Shown here: one piece after another, positions 5,453 through 6,270 of the stretch
Numbering within the stretch: position 1 is the first letter of the stretch
Layout of the letters: each line of letters begins with the position of its first letter
Assembly: GCA_024403175.1 (NCBI GenBank)
Contig: JAKSSI010000083.1
Location: 1 to 6,270, forward strand
Length of the DNA stretch: 6,270 bases
Direction: 5' to 3'
Source: Clostridia bacterium
GTDB lineage: Bacteria > Bacillota_A > Clostridia > Peptostreptococcales > Anaerovoracaceae
Made by a program: the position numbers and the translations under genes
The notes under the pieces: model-generated
Seen by the model: the letters and a program-made list of their open reading frames with translations, nothing else
Databases searched by the model: none
Told to the model about the DNA's origin: nothing

Positions 5453-6270
5453 ATGGCAAAAAGACTTACACCTGCCATGCAGGTAGTTATTAAACAAAGA
5501 GAAAAGGAAATTGCCAGAAACCACGGCAAGGAAGTTAGGTCTACACCAGCAAGAGAAGCTTGGAAGAGACTTAAGAGAAATAAGCTTGCTGTTGCAGGTA
5601 TGGTAATTATTGCGATTCTGCTCATCATAGCCTTAATCGCACCATTCATTATTCCTTACGATTATACAAAGGCAGACTATGATCGTCTCCTTGAACCACC
5701 TAGCAAAGACCATATCATGGGTACCGACCAGTTTGGTAGAGATATCTTCTCAAGACTTCTTATGGGTACAAGAATTTCTCTTCCTATCGGTGTACTTTGC
5801 GTATTAGTTGCGTTTGCGATAGGCGGTGTACTAGGTTCGATAGCCGCGTACTACGGCGGAACCATAGATAACCTCATCATGAGAATCATGGACATTTTCC
5901 AGTCCATTCCATCAATGCTGATGGCTATCGCTGTAGCTGCTACACTGGGTAATGGTTTATTAAACCTTGTTATTGCGCTTTCCGTATCTTCCGTTCCTGG
6001 CAGATCCAGAATCGTAAGAGCAGCTATGCTTACAGTTAAAAACTCTGAATACGTTGAATCTGCAAGATCTATGGGCGCATCTCCAAAGAGACAGCTCGTT
6101 AGATACATGCTTCCAAACTGCGTAGGTACTATTCTTACACAGATTACATTCGGTATCGCAGCATCTATCCTTACTGTATCTTCATTAAGCTACATTGAAC
6201 TTGGTATCGTAAAACCAACACAAGAACGGGGCACTATGCTTTCATCTGGTAAGAAACTTATAAGACTTAC
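5453..6270 (+). CDS. dppC: ABC transporter permease, DppC/OppC family, 3'-truncated
   Basis: The frame stays open from the ATG at 5453 to the window end, giving 272 codons of a protein usually near 280-310. It starts with a highly charged cytoplasmic stretch of about 43 residues, then the OppC N-terminal membrane helix at about 47-67. The canonical external motif G90-T-D-Q-F-G-R-D97 with 'FSRLLMGTRISL' follows. Further helices lie near 108-133, 147-163, 168-183 and 222-245. The EAA loop for ATPase contact is at 199-221 (EYVESARSMGAS...LP). The late family motif, normally P-T-P-E-W-G, reads P255-T-Q-E-R-G260 here. The last membrane helix is beyond the window. It forms the heterodimeric channel with the DppB-type protein encoded 12 bp upstream, and its ATP-binding subunits probably follow downstream. 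The transported solute cannot be told from the permease. Confidence 0.93.
   Translation, partial: MAKRLTPAMQVVIKQREKEIARNHGKEVRSTPAREAWKRLKRNKLAVAGMVIIAILLIIALIAPFIIPYDYTKADYDRLLEPPSKDHIMGTDQFGRDIFSRLLMGTRISLPIGVLCVLVAFAIGGVLGSIAAYYGGTIDNLIMRIMDIFQSIPSMLMAIAVAATLGNGLLNLVIALSVSSVPGRSRIVRAAMLTVKNSEYVESARSMGASPKRQLVRYMLPNCVGTILTQITFGIAASILTVSSLSYIELGIVKPTQERGTMLSSGKKLIRL

Overview
The window looks like part of the chromosome of a low-GC, Gram-positive anaerobe, most probably a member of the Clostridia. The evidence is AT-rich DNA with frequent AGA arginine codons, strong AGGAGG-type ribosome binding sites, short intergenic gaps, and an oxygen-sensitive glycyl radical enzyme. I cannot name a genus from the sequence.

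Layout from left to right: (1) the C-terminal half of a family III (CaiB/BaiF) CoA-transferase on the + strand, cut by the window start; (2) 33 bp downstream and probably in the same operon, a 337-residue short-chain dehydrogenase/reductase (SDR) whose catalytic tetrad is altered; (3) a stem-loop terminator that works for both strands; (4) on the - strand, an 814-residue glycyl radical enzyme (GRE) that stands alone as its own transcription unit; (5) a 210-bp divergent control region with a good extended -10 promoter for the right-hand genes and several short palindromes; (6) two + strand ABC-transporter permeases of the Dpp/Opp/Nik type, the second cut by the window end.

Taken together this looks like a catabolic island. 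A peptide/nickel-type ABC importer would bring in a substrate. A GRE would carry out a difficult anaerobic step such as C-X bond cleavage, decarboxylation or fumarate addition. A CaiB-type enzyme would move CoA onto an acid, and an SDR would act on, or bind, a hydroxyacyl/oxoacyl-CoA. The same enzyme classes occur together in anaerobic toluene degradation (BssA, BbsEF, BbsCD). The substrate here cannot be read from the sequence, and it is not certain that the divergent units share a pathway.

Most unusual points: the SDR appears to have exchanged Asn and Lys in its catalytic tetrad (Lys149 in the Asn position, Asn194 in the Lys position of YxxxK). The GRE has a Gly-Cys-Gln-Glu thiyl loop, lacks the expected glycerol-binding residues, and has no activating radical SAM enzyme next to it.
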